Source: Mixta tenebrionis
GTDB taxonomy: Bacteria; Pseudomonadota; Gammaproteobacteria; Enterobacterales; Enterobacteriaceae
Assembly: GCF_006517625.1 (NCBI RefSeq)
Contig: NZ_VHQI01000004.1
Span: 328,771-392,770 of the forward strand
Length of the DNA stretch: 64,000 nucleotides
Reading direction: 5' to 3'
Shown here: positions 1-10,422 of the stretch, in pieces
Position numbering within the stretch: position 1 is the stretch's first letter
Layout: the number at the start of each line of letters is the position of its first letter
Made by a program: the position numbers and the translations under genes
Notes under the pieces: model-generated
Seen by the model: the letters and a program-made list of their open reading frames with translations, nothing else
The model's database searches: none
What the model was told of the DNA's origin: nothing

Positions 1-3000
1 AAATGCCCGCTCCGCCGCGTTAGTCATCGGTTCCTCAACGCGCTGCACATGGCACTGCGCCTGAAAATGGCCCTCGCCGTCAATTAGCAGATCGGCGCCG
101 CTCAGCCGCGCCCTCAGCGCCGGGTGCGCCTGGGTTAAGGCCGCCATTATCGAGTTCAGCCGCCTCAGGGTGAGCGTTGCTGGCGTATTAAGCCAGACGC
201 CATGCGCAAAGAGATGCTGCCCCTGCGCATGATACCAGCGCAGAATCGGCAGGCTGTCCACCACGCCGCTGCGCTGCGCGACCGGTGTCGGCACCGCATC
301 AAGCGACGCCATCAGTCGCGCCATCGCCGCCGGCGTTCTGCCGGCGAAAATCTCTTTTGGCCGCAGCTGCCAGCCCGCATGCCGCAGGCGATTGCCCAGC
401 GACATCGCGGAGATACTGTCGCCGCCGAGCACAAAGAAATCATCATCCGCGCCCACCGCCGCCAGCCCCAGCACCTGCGCCATCGCCTGACAAATCAGGC
501 GCTCCTGCGGCGTGCTCGCCTGACGGCCTGGCGGACGCGCTATTTCGCCCGGATCGGGCAGCGCCCGGCGGTCAACCTTACCGTTGACGGTAAGCGGCAG
601 CGCCTCCAGCACCATCAGCACCGTGGGCACCATATAGTCCGGCAGCCGCTGCGCCAGCGCGCTTTGCAGCTCGCTCGCCAGATTTGCGCGCCGGCGTAAC
701 TGCTCATCGGCCACCGCGCAGTAGCCCACCAGCCGCCAGCTGGCGCCCTGCGGCTGTGCAACCACCGCCGCGCCGCTGACCTGCGTCAGCGACGCCAGCG
801 CGCTCTCCACTTCGCCCAGCTCGACCCGGAAGCCGCGTATCTTGATCTGATCGTCCAGCCGGCCAATAAAGGCCAGCTGTCCATCTGCCCGCCAGCGCAG
901 CAGATCGCCGGTACGATACATTACCTCGCCGGTACGAAAGGGATTGGCGACAAAGCGGGCGGCGGTCAGTTCGGGCCGGCGCAGATAGCCGCGCGCGATA
1001 CCGGGGCCGGAGATATAAAGCTCTCCCGCCACGCCGATCGGCACCGGCTGTAGCCGCTCATCCAGCAGCCAGACATCGGTATTGGCGACCGGACGCCCGA
1101 TCGCCGGCTGGCTGACCTCGCTTACCGCCGCCCCCAGCGTATCGATAGCGTATTCAGAAGGGCCGTAATAGTTATGGAAAGCGATCTGCGGATGGGCGCG
1201 CATTATTTCCCACAGGCGCGGCGTGGCCGCCTCGCCGCCAATCATCAGCAGCTGCGGCGCCGGCTGTCCCGGCTCCAGCAGCCCGGCATCGATCATCTGC
1301 AACAGGAAAGAGGGCGTCACGTCCATAATATCCACCGGCGTGTGGCGCATCTGCTGCACCACCGCCCAGGCGTCGCGCCGCGTCTCCTCATCGAAAATCA
1401 GCAGCTCGGCGCCCATCAGCATGCAGAACAGCGGCTCCCAGGAGGAGTCGAAAGAGAAGGAGGCGGTATGACCGGCGCAGATACGACGCGGCTGCATGGC
1501 GTTAAAGGCGACGATGGCCGGCCCGAACAGCTGCGCGGCGTGGGAAGTCAGCAAATTCAGCAGCCCTTGATGGCTATTCATCACCCCTTTGGGTTTGCCG
1601 GTAGAGCCGGAGGTGTAAATAATGTAGGCGAGGTGTTCGCCCTGCAACGGCTCGCGTCGCTCAGCATCGGTAATCCAGCCGCAGGCGTGACGCGCCAGCA
1701 GCGATTGCATATCGGGCGCATCCAGCTCGCAGAGCGGCAAATGCGTCGGCAGGCGCGCCACGGCGTCGCTTACCGTGAGGATCAGCGCCGGACGGGCATC
1801 ATCGCACATCAGCGCCAGCCGCTCCGGCGGATAATCGAGATCCAGCGGCAGACAGGCGGCGCCGCTGGCAAGCACGCCAAAGATCGCCACCACGCTAAGC
1901 TCGCTGCGCGGCAGCGCGATAGCCACCGCATCCTCCGCGCCGATACCGCGCGCTATCAGTTCGCGCGCCAGCCGCATGCTGTTATCGTGCAGCTGCCGCC
2001 AGCTCAGGCGCTGCTGACCGCTGATAACCGCAACCTGATGCGCATCTTGCGTCACGCGGCGCGCCAGCCAGTCAAGTAGCGAGGTCTGTTGCGCCTGCGG
2101 CGCAATACGCGCGCCTGTCGACCATACGGCGATCCGTTGCGCTTCCCCGGCCATCATCAACGTGCAGTCGCCCACCGCTTTTTGCGGCGCGGCAAACAGC
2201 TGTTGTAACAGATGCGTTATCCGCCCGGCATGCTGGCGCAGCGTTTCCGCGCTGTAGCGCCGCGGACTGGCGATCAATCGTAGCTGTAGCGCATCCTGAT
2301 GTTGCGCAATTTCAATTTCCAGATCGTCCACCGGCCCCATCGCCAGCGGGTGCGTAATCGCCGGCTGCCCATCGATGCAGAGTTCCTCATGATAGAGCTT
2401 ATAATTGAGCACCGGGCCATAAAGCGCGCCCTCGCCGCTGACCAGCTGCAAATCGCGTCGTAGCTGCTCCGCCTCATAGCGCTGATGGCGGCGCACCGTT
2501 TTCAGCTCCTGCGCCAGCGCCGCGGCGGCTTCGTTTAGCGAAGTGTGGGCGCTGACCTCCAGCTGTAGCGGCAGCACGTTCACTACCGGGCCCAGCGCGG
2601 TCAGCGCCTGCGATCCCATGCGACGCATAAACGGAAAGCCGATGCTCAGGCGCGGTTCGCCGCTCATGCGGCTAAAGTAGAGGCAGATGCCGGCCATCAG
2701 CAGCTCAACCGCCTCGCGTCCGACGGTACGCGCGGCCCCCGCCATATCGATGCCTGACAGCGAACAGCTTTGCTGCAGCGGCAGCGCGCTATCCGCCGCG
2801 TTCATCTCTTCAGCCAGCGCCAGGCTTAGCGGTGCAGGCAGCTGCGCGGCATGCGCGCGCCAAAACTCGCGGCTTTGCTGCCACGCGGGGCTGGTTTGCA
2901 GCGTCGCATATTCTGCCGCGACGGCCGCAAAGGAGGTAAAGGGCGACGGCGGCGGCGGTTCGCCACGGCGCAGCGCCTGATAAACGGTAACGATCCAGCG

Positions 3001-3504
3001 GGTTAGCGCGGTAAAGCTAAAGCCATCCAGCTGCAAATGATGAAAACGCTGATACCAGAACCAGCGCGCAGTCTTCCCCGCCGCTACGCGCATCAGCGCC
3101 TGACGCCACAGCGGCGCGCCGCCGCTAAGCGACGGCGGACGAACGATATCGGCGCGCATCCACGCCAGCGCGCGCGCTTCGCCATCCGCGTCATCGGTAA
3201 AATCAAGCAGCTGCGGGGCGGGCACGTCATCGACAGTAACGTGACGGCGCAGATACTGCTGCGGCTCGCCTGCGGCGTTTTCGCCAAAGCGCGCGTGAAC
3301 CATATCGGCAGCGGCCAGCCCGTGGCTGATCGCCTCGGCAAACAGCGCGCAGTCCGGCTCGCCGTAAAATTCCACATAGTGGGCGACGTTAAAGGCGCCG
3401 GCGCTCGCGGCCAGCTGCTCCGCCATCCAGATACCCGGCTGCGCCGCCACCAGCGGCAGCGTCAGCAGAGAAGAAGAATATGAATGTTGCTGGTTTTCGG
3501 TCAT
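1..3504 (-). CDS. Siderophore NRPS, N-terminal part (C-A-PCP-E...), CbsF/VabF-like
   Basis: Reading frame stays open for 1168 codons to the window edge, so the C-terminus is missing. Domains seen: condensation (about 10-440, HHxxxDG motif at 154-160), adenylation (about 465-975, YTSGSTGKPKG at 630-640, YRTGDL at 863-868, NGK with Lys976), carrier protein (about 985-1065, GGDSI at 1027-1031), then a domain starting near 1080 with LPILRWY, which resembles the epimerization-domain motif PIQxWF. The N-terminus (LPLVAAQPGIWMAEQLA) is strongly EntF-like. However, EntF ends C-A-PCP-TE with GGHSL, so this is a longer enzyme. Reading the pocket against GrsA gives D,S,E,D,M,G,Y,I,D,K; the acidic residues suggest a basic amino acid (inference). 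It probably condenses DHB with a D-configured residue. It lies 26 nt after mbtH in the same operon. The domain after PCP could instead be a second condensation domain. Confidence 0.85.
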   Translation of the reverse strand, partial: MTENQQHSYSSSLLTLPLVAAQPGIWMAEQLAASAGAFNVAHYVEFYGEPDCALFAEAISHGLAAADMVHARFGENAAGEPQQYLRRHVTVDDVPAPQLLDFTDDADGEARALAWMRADIVRPPSLSGGAPLWRQALMRVAAGKTARWFWYQRFHHLQLDGFSFTALTRWIVTVYQALRRGEPPPPSPFTSFAAVAAEYATLQTSPAWQQSREFWRAHAAQLPAPLSLALAEEMNAADSALPLQQSCSLSGIDMAGAARTVGREAVELLMAGICLYFSRMSGEPRLSIGFPFMRRMGSQALTALGPVVNVLPLQLEVSAHTSLNEAAAALAQELKTVRRHQRYEAEQLRRDLQLVSGEGALYGPVLNYKLYHEELCIDGQPAITHPLAMGPVDDLEIEIAQHQDALQLRLIASPRRYSAETLRQHAGRITHLLQQLFAAPQKAVGDCTLMMAGEAQRIAVWSTGARIAPQAQQTSLLDWLARRVTQDAHQVAVISGQQRLSWRQLHDNSMRLARELIARGIGAEDAVAIALPRSELSVVAIFGVLASGAACLPLDLDYPPERLALMCDDARPALILTVSDAVARLPTHLPLCELDAPDMQSLLARHACGWITDAERREPLQGEHLAYIIYTSGSTGKPKGVMNSHQGLLNLLTSHAAQLFGPAIVAFNAMQPRRICAGHTASFSFDSSWEPLFCMLMGAELLIFDEETRRDAWAVVQQMRHTPVDIMDVTPSFLLQMIDAGLLEPGQPAPQLLMIGGEAATPRLWEIMRAHPQIAFHNYYGPSEYAIDTLGAAVSEVSQPAIGRPVANTDVWLLDERLQPVPIGVAGELYISGPGIARGYLRRPELTAARFVANPFRTGEVMYRTGDLLRWRADGQLAFIGRLDDQIKIRGFRVELGEVESALASLTQVSGAAVVAQPQGASWRLVGYCAVADEQLRRRANLASELQSALAQRLPDYMVPTVLMVLEALPLTVNGKVDRRALPDPGEIARPPGRQASTPQERLICQAMAQVLGLAAVGADDDFFVLGGDSISAMSLGNRLRHAGWQLRPKEIFAGRTPAAMARLMASLDAVPTPVAQRSGVVDSLPILRWYHAQGQHLFAHGVWLNTPATLTLRRLNSIMAALTQAHPALRARLSGADLLIDGEGHFQAQCHVQRVEEPMTNAAERAF

Positions 3505-3530
3505 CAGTCGTTCCTTCGCGGGTGTTGCCG

Positions 3531-3749
3531 TTAATGTGTGCTGCGTTGCAGACTCGCCGGACGCATCTCCTGCCATTCGCGCTCCACGTAGGCAAGGCAG
3601 CTGGCGCGTTTTTCCGGGCCGAATTCAACCTGCCAGCCGGCCGGAATAGCGGCAAATTCAGGCCAGAGGCTGTATTGCCGCCGGGCGTTAATCAGGACAT
3701 AAAACGCGCTGGTTTCGTCATCGAAGGGATTGGTATGTTGCTGGCTCAT
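3531..3749 (-). CDS. ybdZ: MbtH-like NRPS accessory protein
   Basis: 72-residue protein with the family signature: NPFDDE near the N-terminus, then SLWPEF, IPAGW and a closing W-x-x-M-R-P. MbtH-like proteins bind NRPS adenylation domains and are needed for their solubility or activity. It lies between the Fes-like hydrolase (9 nt upstream) and the NRPS (26 nt downstream), as ybdZ lies between fes and entF in E. coli. It should be co-transcribed with both under iron control. Length and all hallmark residues are normal. Confidence 0.95.
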   Translation of the reverse strand: MSQQHTNPFDDETSAFYVLINARRQYSLWPEFAAIPAGWQVEFGPEKRASCLAYVEREWQEMRPASLQRSTH

Positions 3750-3758
3750 CGCTTTTCC

Positions 3759-5054
3759 TTATGGCAGTGGTGAAAGGGAGGGTTCAGCCGCGTCGGCGCC
3801 GAGCAGCCAGCGCACGCCGTCGATTAAGCCGCCGCGCCAGCAGATCGCATCGTGACCGCCCTGATAGACGCGATGGTTCACCTGATGGCCGGCGGCGGTC
3901 AGCGCCTGATACATTTGCTGGTTAACGAAGTGGATATCCGGTTCGCGCAGCCCGGCCTGCTGAAAAATCCGCAGCGGCCCGGCGCCGGAGCGCAGGGCGA
4001 CCTGCTGCGTCAGAAAGCCCGGTTCATGGCTCTCCCGTTCGGCGAAGTGGGTCATAAAACGCATATTCGGCCACCAGAACGAGCCGGACTGGGTCAGCAC
4101 GCAGCCGAAGCGCTGCGGCCAGAAAAGCGCGGCGTAGAGCGCGGCAAGGCCGCCGTAGCTCTGGCCGGCCACCAGCGTACGGGCCGGGTCTTCGGTGAAG
4201 GCGGCGCGCTGTCGCGCCAGCGGCAGCAGCTCCTCCTGCAGCGCCAGCCAGAAATCGGCGTTGCAGGTCAGTTCACGCGAGCGGACTTCGTTATCCACGG
4301 CGTCAATCATCAGCCACGCCGCCGCAGGCAGCGCGCCCAGCCGGGTTTGCGCCTCCAGCACCGGCAGCAGCGAGAGCGTTTCCACCCATTTTTGCCCGTC
4401 GAGCAGGACGATCAGCGGCATATCCTCGCCCCCGTCCGGCTGCCAGAGCCAGACGCGCCGCCGGTTATTCAGGCGCAGGCTGCGCCATTCGAAGGCGCTA
4501 ACCGCGGCGGGCGGAGAGGCGATACCCGCATCCACCTCACGCCAGGCCTGCTGATCGGGCGCCTGTGGCAGATGAACGGCGGAAAGCACTCCGTCAAGCG
4601 GCATATGGGGATTAAGCGGATCGGCAATAGCGCAGGGAAACAGCGAACACCACCACTCACGCTGCTGCTGACGCTGTTGCTCCGCATCGCCCTGCGGCGG
4701 CGGCGGCAGCTGCGCGGCGGTGACCGGGATCAGACTGTAGCTGCCGCGCCAGTCCGGCTCCACCTCTACCCTACCGCTCCAGATAGCGGTGCCGGGCAGG
4801 CGCTGCAGGCTCTGCGGCGTAAAGCTGTGATGATCCGTCACGCCGTTAATATCCAGATAAACCCGCTGAAAGGCGGAGGCGGCTTCATTGCCTGCGGGGT
4901 CGCGCCAGAAAAAGATCAATGTCAGCCGCTCACTATCCGGCTGCCGCTCCACCAGCGGCGTGCCTGCCGCGGCGATTTTTAGCCACCATGCGTCGCTGTC
5001 GGCATCCGCGGCCGCCAGCCAGCCGCCGGTTGTTCCGGCCGGTTGTATCTCCAT
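3759..5054 (-). CDS. fes: Fes/CbsH-like ferric siderophore esterase or peptidase
   Basis: 431 residues from the ATG at 5054, chosen because GGAGG lies 6 nt upstream; the frame stays open to 5111 without a comparable site. This is the alpha/beta-hydrolase family of enterobactin esterase, which releases iron in the cytoplasm by cleaving the imported ferric siderophore. GQSYGG carries the nucleophilic Ser, and GGHDAICW near the C-terminus carries the catalytic His. The N-terminal half is the usual Fes beta-sandwich region. First gene of the leftward arm, divergent from the receptor gene with a Fur-box candidate between. If the product is chrysobactin-like rather than a trilactone, the closest functional analogue would be CbsH of Dickeya. 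Confidence 0.88.
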   Translation of the reverse strand: MEIQPAGTTGGWLAAADADSDAWWLKIAAAGTPLVERQPDSERLTLIFFWRDPAGNEAASAFQRVYLDINGVTDHHSFTPQSLQRLPGTAIWSGRVEVEPDWRGSYSLIPVTAAQLPPPPQGDAEQQRQQQREWWCSLFPCAIADPLNPHMPLDGVLSAVHLPQAPDQQAWREVDAGIASPPAAVSAFEWRSLRLNNRRRVWLWQPDGGEDMPLIVLLDGQKWVETLSLLPVLEAQTRLGALPAAAWLMIDAVDNEVRSRELTCNADFWLALQEELLPLARQRAAFTEDPARTLVAGQSYGGLAALYAALFWPQRFGCVLTQSGSFWWPNMRFMTHFAERESHEPGFLTQQVALRSGAGPLRIFQQAGLREPDIHFVNQQMYQALTAAGHQVNHRVYQGGHDAICWRGGLIDGVRWLLGADAAEPSLSPLP

Positions 5055-5137
5055 CCTTTCCTCCCTTTTTCCGTTTCCCCCGCCCGCCATGCCCGCTGCG
5101 TGACGTGACACAAACTTACTAAAACTTAAATAAAAAT

Positions 5138-5156
5138 GATATTGATAACAATTTTC
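5138..5156. promoter_or_regulatory. Candidate Fur box between the divergent siderophore arms
   Basis: GATATTGATAACAATTTTC matches the 19-bp Fur consensus GATAATGATAATCATTATC at 15 of 19 positions. It lies in the 263-bp gap between the fes-like gene and the TonB receptor, where Fur sites control both directions in related siderophore loci. It would shut both arms down when iron is plentiful. Assignment is by eye. Confidence 0.6.
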
Positions 5157-5317
5157 GTTTGCAATACGCTTGTGGACGTTTTGTTCAGCTATGCCTTCTG
5201 GCGTCTGGTAAAACCTGCCGTTACACCATGCTGTGACGGGTCACCATCGCCCCGGCAATAGTTAATAACCTCTTATTCATTTTATTTTTTCATTAACGGA
5301 CAATTAGCCAGGGAGTC

Positions 5318-7507
5318 ATGATGAGAAACAACCACGAAAGCGCCTTTCCTCCTGCTCCGCCGCGCCCCGGCAACGCGCTGCTCGCCGCCTCGCTGAGCCT
5401 AACGCTGCCCGCCTTCGCCGCCGATGCGCCGCAAGAGACATTGGTGGTAACCGCGGGCGCCGTTGAACCTCCCGCCGCGCCGCTGCAGGGCATAGTGGCG
5501 AAAAGCAGCGCCGCCGGAACCAAAACCGCCGTGCCGCTGGTGAAAACGCCGCAAACTATCTCGGTGGTTACCCGCGATCAGATGGATGCCCAGGGCATTA
5601 CCTCCGTTGCCGATGCGCTTAATTACACCAGCGGCGCCTTCACCAACTATCGCGGCTCCTCTAACCGCAATGATGAGGTGGTGACGCGCGGTTTCCGCTA
5701 CGCGCCTAAATTTCTCGACGGTCTGAGCTACGGCCTCAGCGGCCAGGGCAACGCAACGGGACAAATCGATCCCTGGCTGCTGGAGCGCGTCGAACTGGTG
5801 CAGGGTCCGGCCTCGGTGCTCTATGGCCAGGTTAATCCGGGCGGGCTGATCGCCATGACCAGCAAGCGCCCCACCGCGCTGCCCATCCATAAGCTACAGA
5901 TACGCGGCGGCAATCAGCATCTGGGCGAGGCGGCCTTCGATTTCGGCGGCGTGCTGAACGATGACAGCAGCCTGCTTTATCGCCTGAACGGCATCGCCAG
6001 CACGCAGCATCAGTTCGTGAAGGATTACAAACAGCAGCGCGTGGCGATCGCCCCGGCGTTGACCTGGCTGCCGAACGGCGCGACCAGCTTTACCCTGCTG
6101 ACCAGCTATCAAAACGATCCTAAAGCGGGCTATCGCAACTTCCTGCCCCAGATCGGCACCGTCACGCCAACCGATAAAGGGCAATACATTCCTTACGATC
6201 TCAACGTCAGCGATCCGGGCTATAACCAGGCGAAGCGCGAGCAGGTTTCGGTAGGCTATCTGTTCGATCACAGCATCAACGACAGCCTGACGCTGGTACA
6301 AAACCTGCGCTACTCCACTATTGAGAGCAAAGACAAATATCTGGTTTACACCTGGAGCAACCCGGAAATTTCACAGACCAGCATCTCGCGGCGCGCCCAG
6401 CGTGAAAAAAGCCAAACCGATGAACTGGCGATCGATACCCGCCTCAACGCCGCTTTCGCAACCGCCGCGATTTCCCACACGCTGATCGGCGGGTTTGACT
6501 ATAAATGGAGCAAGCACGCCTCTGAGCTGTGGCGCGTGGGGGGAGATAGATACAACCTCGACTGGGCCAGCCCGGTTTACGGCGTGCCGGTTGATGAAAG
6601 CCAGATGCGGAAATCGATCGATACGCATAAAAAGCTCGATCAGGCAGGGGTTTATTTGCAGGATCAGCTGGCGTGGCGCAGCTGGAATCTGCTGCTTTCC
6701 GGGCGCCAGGACTGGAGCGAAGTGCGCACCAACGATCGCGCCGACGCTGCTACCGCGCAGCAAAACGACAGCCAGTTTACCGGGCGCGCCGCGCTGCTCT
6801 ACGCCTTTGATATCGGCCTGTCGCCCTATGTTAGCTACAGCACCTCATTCGAGCCGAACCTTGAGCGCGGCGCGCCGGGAACCGCGCCGTTCAGCCCTAC
6901 CACCGGCAGGCAAACCGAAGCAGGGCTGAAATTCCAGCCGCCGGGCAGCGATCTCATGCTGAGCCTAGCGCTGTTTGATATCACGCAGAAAAATATCACC
7001 TCCTACAACAGCGTTATCGGCTACAACGAGCAGATCGGCAGGGTGCGCTCAAAAGGGTTTGAAACCGAGCTGCACGCCCAGCCCACGCCCGCCATCAGCC
7101 TGATCGCCAGCTACACCTTTACCGATTCGTCCATCAAACAGAGCAACAACGCGGCGGAACAGGGCAAAACCCCGGCGGCGCTTCCCCAACATATGGCCGC
7201 GCTCTGGGGAAGCTATCGCTTTCTGCAGGGTCCGCTGTCCAGCCTGACGCTGGGCGCCGGCGTTCGTTATACCGGCGCCAGCTACGGCGATAACAGCGAC
7301 AGTTTCCGCGTTCCGGCCCGAACGCTGTATGACCTGATGGCGCGCTACGACCTTGCGGAAATCAGCGCGCCGCTGAAAGGGGCCGCTTTGCAGTTCAACG
7401 TCAGCAACCTGACGGATAAACATTATGTCGCCTCCTGTAGCGGCAGCGCAGCCTGCTTCTACGGCTCTGGCCGCAGCATGTTCGCTACGCTCAGCTACAG
7501 CTGGTAA
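5318..7507 (+). CDS. TonB-dependent ferric siderophore receptor (FhuA/FoxA/Fct family)
   Basis: 729 residues. A signal peptide ends near PAFAA; a TonB box (ETLVV) follows, then a plug domain with [13 protein letters not shown] and the [10 protein letters not shown] motif, then a long beta-barrel ending in an aromatic residue (SYSW) as outer-membrane barrels do. The C-terminal [10 protein letters not shown] cysteine pair is typical of the FhuA/FoxA/FpvA/Fct group and is not a FepA feature. Two adjacent ATGs (5318, 5321) share the AGGGAG ribosome site; the first is used here. Only 114 nt separate it from entC, and no terminator is evident, so receptor-entCEBA is probably one operon as fct-cbsCEBA is in Dickeya. 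Predicted role: uptake of the siderophore made by this locus. Confidence 0.9.
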   Translation: MMRNNHESAFPPAPPRPGNALLAASLSLTLPAFAADAPQETLVVTAGAVEPPAAPLQGIVAKSSAAGTKTAVPLVKTPQTISVVTRDQMDAQGITSVADALNYTSGAFTNYRGSSNRNDEVVTRGFRYAPKFLDGLSYGLSGQGNATGQIDPWLLERVELVQGPASVLYGQVNPGGLIAMTSKRPTALPIHKLQIRGGNQHLGEAAFDFGGVLNDDSSLLYRLNGIASTQHQFVKDYKQQRVAIAPALTWLPNGATSFTLLTSYQNDPKAGYRNFLPQIGTVTPTDKGQYIPYDLNVSDPGYNQAKREQVSVGYLFDHSINDSLTLVQNLRYSTIESKDKYLVYTWSNPEISQTSISRRAQREKSQTDELAIDTRLNAAFATAAISHTLIGGFDYKWSKHASELWRVGGDRYNLDWASPVYGVPVDESQMRKSIDTHKKLDQAGVYLQDQLAWRSWNLLLSGRQDWSEVRTNDRADAATAQQNDSQFTGRAALLYAFDIGLSPYVSYSTSFEPNLERGAPGTAPFSPTTGRQTEAGLKFQPPGSDLMLSLALFDITQKNITSYNSVIGYNEQIGRVRSKGFETELHAQPTPAISLIASYTFTDSSIKQSNNAAEQGKTPAALPQHMAALWGSYRFLQGPLSSLTLGAGVRYTGASYGDNSDSFRVPARTLYDLMARYDLAEISAPLKGAALQFNVSNLTDKHYVASCSGSAACFYGSGRSMFATLSYSW

Positions 7508-7621
7508 TACCGGGCCGTCTGGCACCGCCTTTCCGGGCCGTTAACGGCAAGGCGGATTCGCTCTCCTGAAGAGGGAGGCGGGCAGCGGCGCGCCAATCAA
7601 ACCAACAAGAGGGATTTTATT

Positions 7622-8803
7622 TTGTCTGGTATCGCCAATGCGCCACGTATAACGCTGCGCCAACCCCTTCATCCTGAAGATACGCTGTTCCTTTCGCCCC
7701 ATAAAAGCCTGCTGGCCCGCGGGCGGATCGCCTCCCTGACCGAACCCGCCGGGGATGGTCACCTCGCCAGCAGCACGTTTCAGCTGCGCCTGCAGCAGCT
7801 CTTTGAGCAGGCCCGCCACGCCGGAGTAGAGAATCCCATCGTTGTCGGCGCGATTCCCTTCGATAAAAGCCAGCCCAGCGCGCTGTACGCCCCGGCGGAA
7901 TATCACTGGCTCGATCGCACGGCGATAGCCGCCGCGCCGGCGGCGGCGCAAACGCTGGCGCAGGGCGCCCGCCGCCTCCAGCCCGACCACGATGAGTTTT
8001 GCCGGATGGTCAGCGCCGCGCTGCGTCAGCTTAAGCGCGACGAACTGCAAAAAGTGGTGCTGTCGCGCCTGCTGCATATCGAACTGCCGCAGCCGCAGAG
8101 CGCCCTGCGCCTGTGGCAGCGGCTGAATCGCCAGAATCCGGCCAGCTACAACTTTCATCTGCCGCTGGCGGATGGCGTGTTAATCGGCGCCAGCCCGGAG
8201 CTGCTGCTGCGCAAACGGGGCGAGCGGATTGACTCCATGCCGCTGGCCGGCTCGGCACGCCGCTCCGCCGATGCGGCGCAGGATATGCGGCTGCGCGCGG
8301 CGCTGCTCGCTTCGCGTAAAGATCGGCATGAGCATCAGATTGTGGCCGACGCTATCCGGCGACAGCTGGCGGAACGCTGTCGCTCCCTGACGCTGCCGGA
8401 ACCGGAACTTATCAGCACGCCGACGCTCTGGCACCTGGCGACGCGGGTACAGGGTTGCGTGCGGCATCCGCAGGAAAACGCCCTGTCGCTGGCCTGCCTG
8501 CTGCATCCTACCCCGGCGCTGTGCGGCGCGCCCTGCCGGCACGCCCACGCGCTGATTCAGCGGCTGGAGCCGTTCCGGCGCGGCTGGTTTGGCGGCATTG
8601 TCGGCTGGTGCAATGCGCAGGGCGACGGCGAATGGGTGGTGACCATACGCTGCGGTCATATTCAGCCGCAGCGCATTACGCTGTTCGCCGGCGCCGGCAT
8701 CGTGCCCGATTCGCAGCCGGAAAACGAATGGTACGAAACCGGCGTTAAGCTCGGCACCATGCTGCAGGCGCTTGGCTGCGCGCAGCTCCAGGAGGCCTCA
8801 TGA
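7622..8803 (+). CDS. entC: Isochorismate synthase EntC (siderophore branch)
   Basis: 393 residues. Converts chorismate to isochorismate, the first step to 2,3-dihydroxybenzoate. Chorismate-binding family hallmarks are present: [50 protein letters not shown] and [10 protein letters not shown]. The only sensible start is the TTG at 7622, with AAGAGGGA 7 nt upstream; no in-frame ATG lies near the conserved N-terminus. Its last 4 nt overlap entE (ATGA), indicating translational coupling. It is distinct from the menaquinone enzyme MenF at 19332-20681. Confidence 0.95.
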   Translation: MSGIANAPRITLRQPLHPEDTLFLSPHKSLLARGRIASLTEPAGDGHLASSTFQLRLQQLFEQARHAGVENPIVVGAIPFDKSQPSALYAPAEYHWLDRTAIAAAPAAAQTLAQGARRLQPDHDEFCRMVSAALRQLKRDELQKVVLSRLLHIELPQPQSALRLWQRLNRQNPASYNFHLPLADGVLIGASPELLLRKRGERIDSMPLAGSARRSADAAQDMRLRAALLASRKDRHEHQIVADAIRRQLAERCRSLTLPEPELISTPTLWHLATRVQGCVRHPQENALSLACLLHPTPALCGAPCRHAHALIQRLEPFRRGWFGGIVGWCNAQGDGEWVVTIRCGHIQPQRITLFAGAGIVPDSQPENEWYETGVKLGTMLQALGCAQLQEAS

Positions 8804-10422
8804 TCGTCTTTAATCGCTGGCCGCCGGCGCTGGCCCGCCGCTATCGCGAAAAAGGCTACTGGATCGACCTGCCGCTGACCGATATTCTCACCCGCCATGC
8901 CGGACGGAGCGAAACAGCCATCCTCTGTAACGAACAAGCCTTAAGCTACCGACAGCTGAACGACGCCGCGCTGCGGCTGGCGGCGGCGCTGGCGCGGCGC
9001 GGCGTGCGGCGCGGCCAAACCGCGCTGGTGCAGCTGGGCAACGAGGCGGAATTTTACATCGTCTTTTTCGCCCTGCTGCATCTCGGCGTGGCGCCGGTCA
9101 ATGCGCTGTTCAGCCATCAGCGCAGCGAGCTGGTCGCCTACGCCGATCAGATCGCCCCTGCGCTGCTGATTGCCGATCGACGTCATCGCCTTTTCGCCGA
9201 CGACGGCTTTATCGAGGCGCTCAGGGCGCGCTGCCCCACGCTGCAAACCGTGCTGCTGCATCAGGCCGCCCCGGCGGATCGGCTGGATCTCAGTCAGCTG
9301 TTGCAGGAAGAGGCGGGCGATTTCACGCCGACGCCGACGCCCGCCGATGAGGTCGCGTTTTTCCAGCTCTCCGGCGGCAGCACCGGCACCCCCAAGCTGA
9401 TCCCGCGCACCCACAACGACTATTACTACAGCGTTCGCGCCAGTAATCCGCTGTGCGGCGTCAGCGCCCACACCCGCTCTCTCTGCGCGCTGCCCGCGGC
9501 GCACAACTATCCGCTGAGCTCTCCCGGCGCGCTGGGCGTTTTTTACGCCGGCGGCATGGTGGCGCTGGCGCCCGATCCCAGCCCGGACAGCTGCTTCCCG
9601 CTGATCTCGCGCCATCGGCTTAACCATGTCGCACTGGTGCCGCCCGCCGTCAGCGTCTGGCTGGAGGCGGTGCGGCTGGCGGGCAATGCCGAAGCGCTGA
9701 GCAGTCTGACGCTGCTGCAGGTCGGCGGCGCGCGCATTGAACCGTCGCTGGCGCGCCGCATTCCCGCCGAGCTGGGCTGCCAGCTGCAGCAGGTTTTCGG
9801 CATGGCGGAAGGGCTGGTGAACTACACCCGCCTGGACGATGACGATCTGCACCGCTTTACTACCCAGGGCAAACCGATCAGCGAGGATGACGAGGTGTGG
9901 GTCGCCGACGCCGACGGCAACCCGCTGCCCGCCGGCAAGCCGGGACTGCTGATGACGCGCGGCCCCTACACCTTTCGCGGCTACTACCGCAGCCCGCAGC
10001 ATAACCGCGCCGTGTTTAACAATGACGGCTTTTACTGCTCCGGCGACGTGGTGATCCAGCTCGCCGACGGCTATTTGCAGGTGGTGGGCCGGGAGAAGGA
10101 TCAGATCAATCGCGGCGGAGAAAAAGTGGCGGCGGAGGAAATTGAGCATCTGCTGCTGCGCCATCCGGCTGTGCTGCACGCCGCGCTGGTGGCGGCCCCT
10201 GACGCAATGATGGGCGAGAAAAGCTGCGCCTTTATCGTCAGCCGTGAGGCGGTGAAAGCGGTGACGCTGCGACGCTACCTGCGCGATCTGGGCATCGCCG
10301 ACTATAAGCTGCCGGATCGTTTCATTTTTCTCTCTACGCTGCCGCTGACGCCGGTGGGCAAAATCAATAAACAACGGCTGCGGGCGCTGGCCGCCGCTGC
10401 CGGTGAAGGAGGTTTATCATGA
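8800..10422 (+). CDS. entE: 2,3-dihydroxybenzoate-AMP ligase EntE
   Basis: 540 residues, the usual length. Stand-alone aryl-acid adenylation enzyme that activates DHB with ATP and loads it on the aryl carrier domain of EntB. The ATP-binding motif [13 protein letters not shown] lies near residue 195, YCSGD with the downstream [12 protein letters not shown] hinge is in the C-terminal part, and the catalytic Lys is in TPVGKINK near the end. Overlaps entC at the start and entB at the end by 4 nt each, the same coupling as in E. coli entCEBA. Confidence 0.95.
   Translation: MIVFNRWPPALARRYREKGYWIDLPLTDILTRHAGRSETAILCNEQALSYRQLNDAALRLAAALARRGVRRGQTALVQLGNEAEFYIVFFALLHLGVAPVNALFSHQRSELVAYADQIAPALLIADRRHRLFADDGFIEALRARCPTLQTVLLHQAAPADRLDLSQLLQEEAGDFTPTPTPADEVAFFQLSGGSTGTPKLIPRTHNDYYYSVRASNPLCGVSAHTRSLCALPAAHNYPLSSPGALGVFYAGGMVALAPDPSPDSCFPLISRHRLNHVALVPPAVSVWLEAVRLAGNAEALSSLTLLQVGGARIEPSLARRIPAELGCQLQQVFGMAEGLVNYTRLDDDDLHRFTTQGKPISEDDEVWVADADGNPLPAGKPGLLMTRGPYTFRGYYRSPQHNRAVFNNDGFYCSGDVVIQLADGYLQVVGREKDQINRGGEKVAAEEIEHLLLRHPAVLHAALVAAPDAMMGEKSCAFIVSREAVKAVTLRRYLRDLGIADYKLPDRFIFLSTLPLTPVGKINKQRLRALAAAAGEGGLS

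Noticed and set aside
1-3504. Calling the NRPS entF and the locus enterobactin
   Set aside because: The GGDSI carrier motif, extra C-terminal domain and acidic A-domain pocket do not fit EntF.
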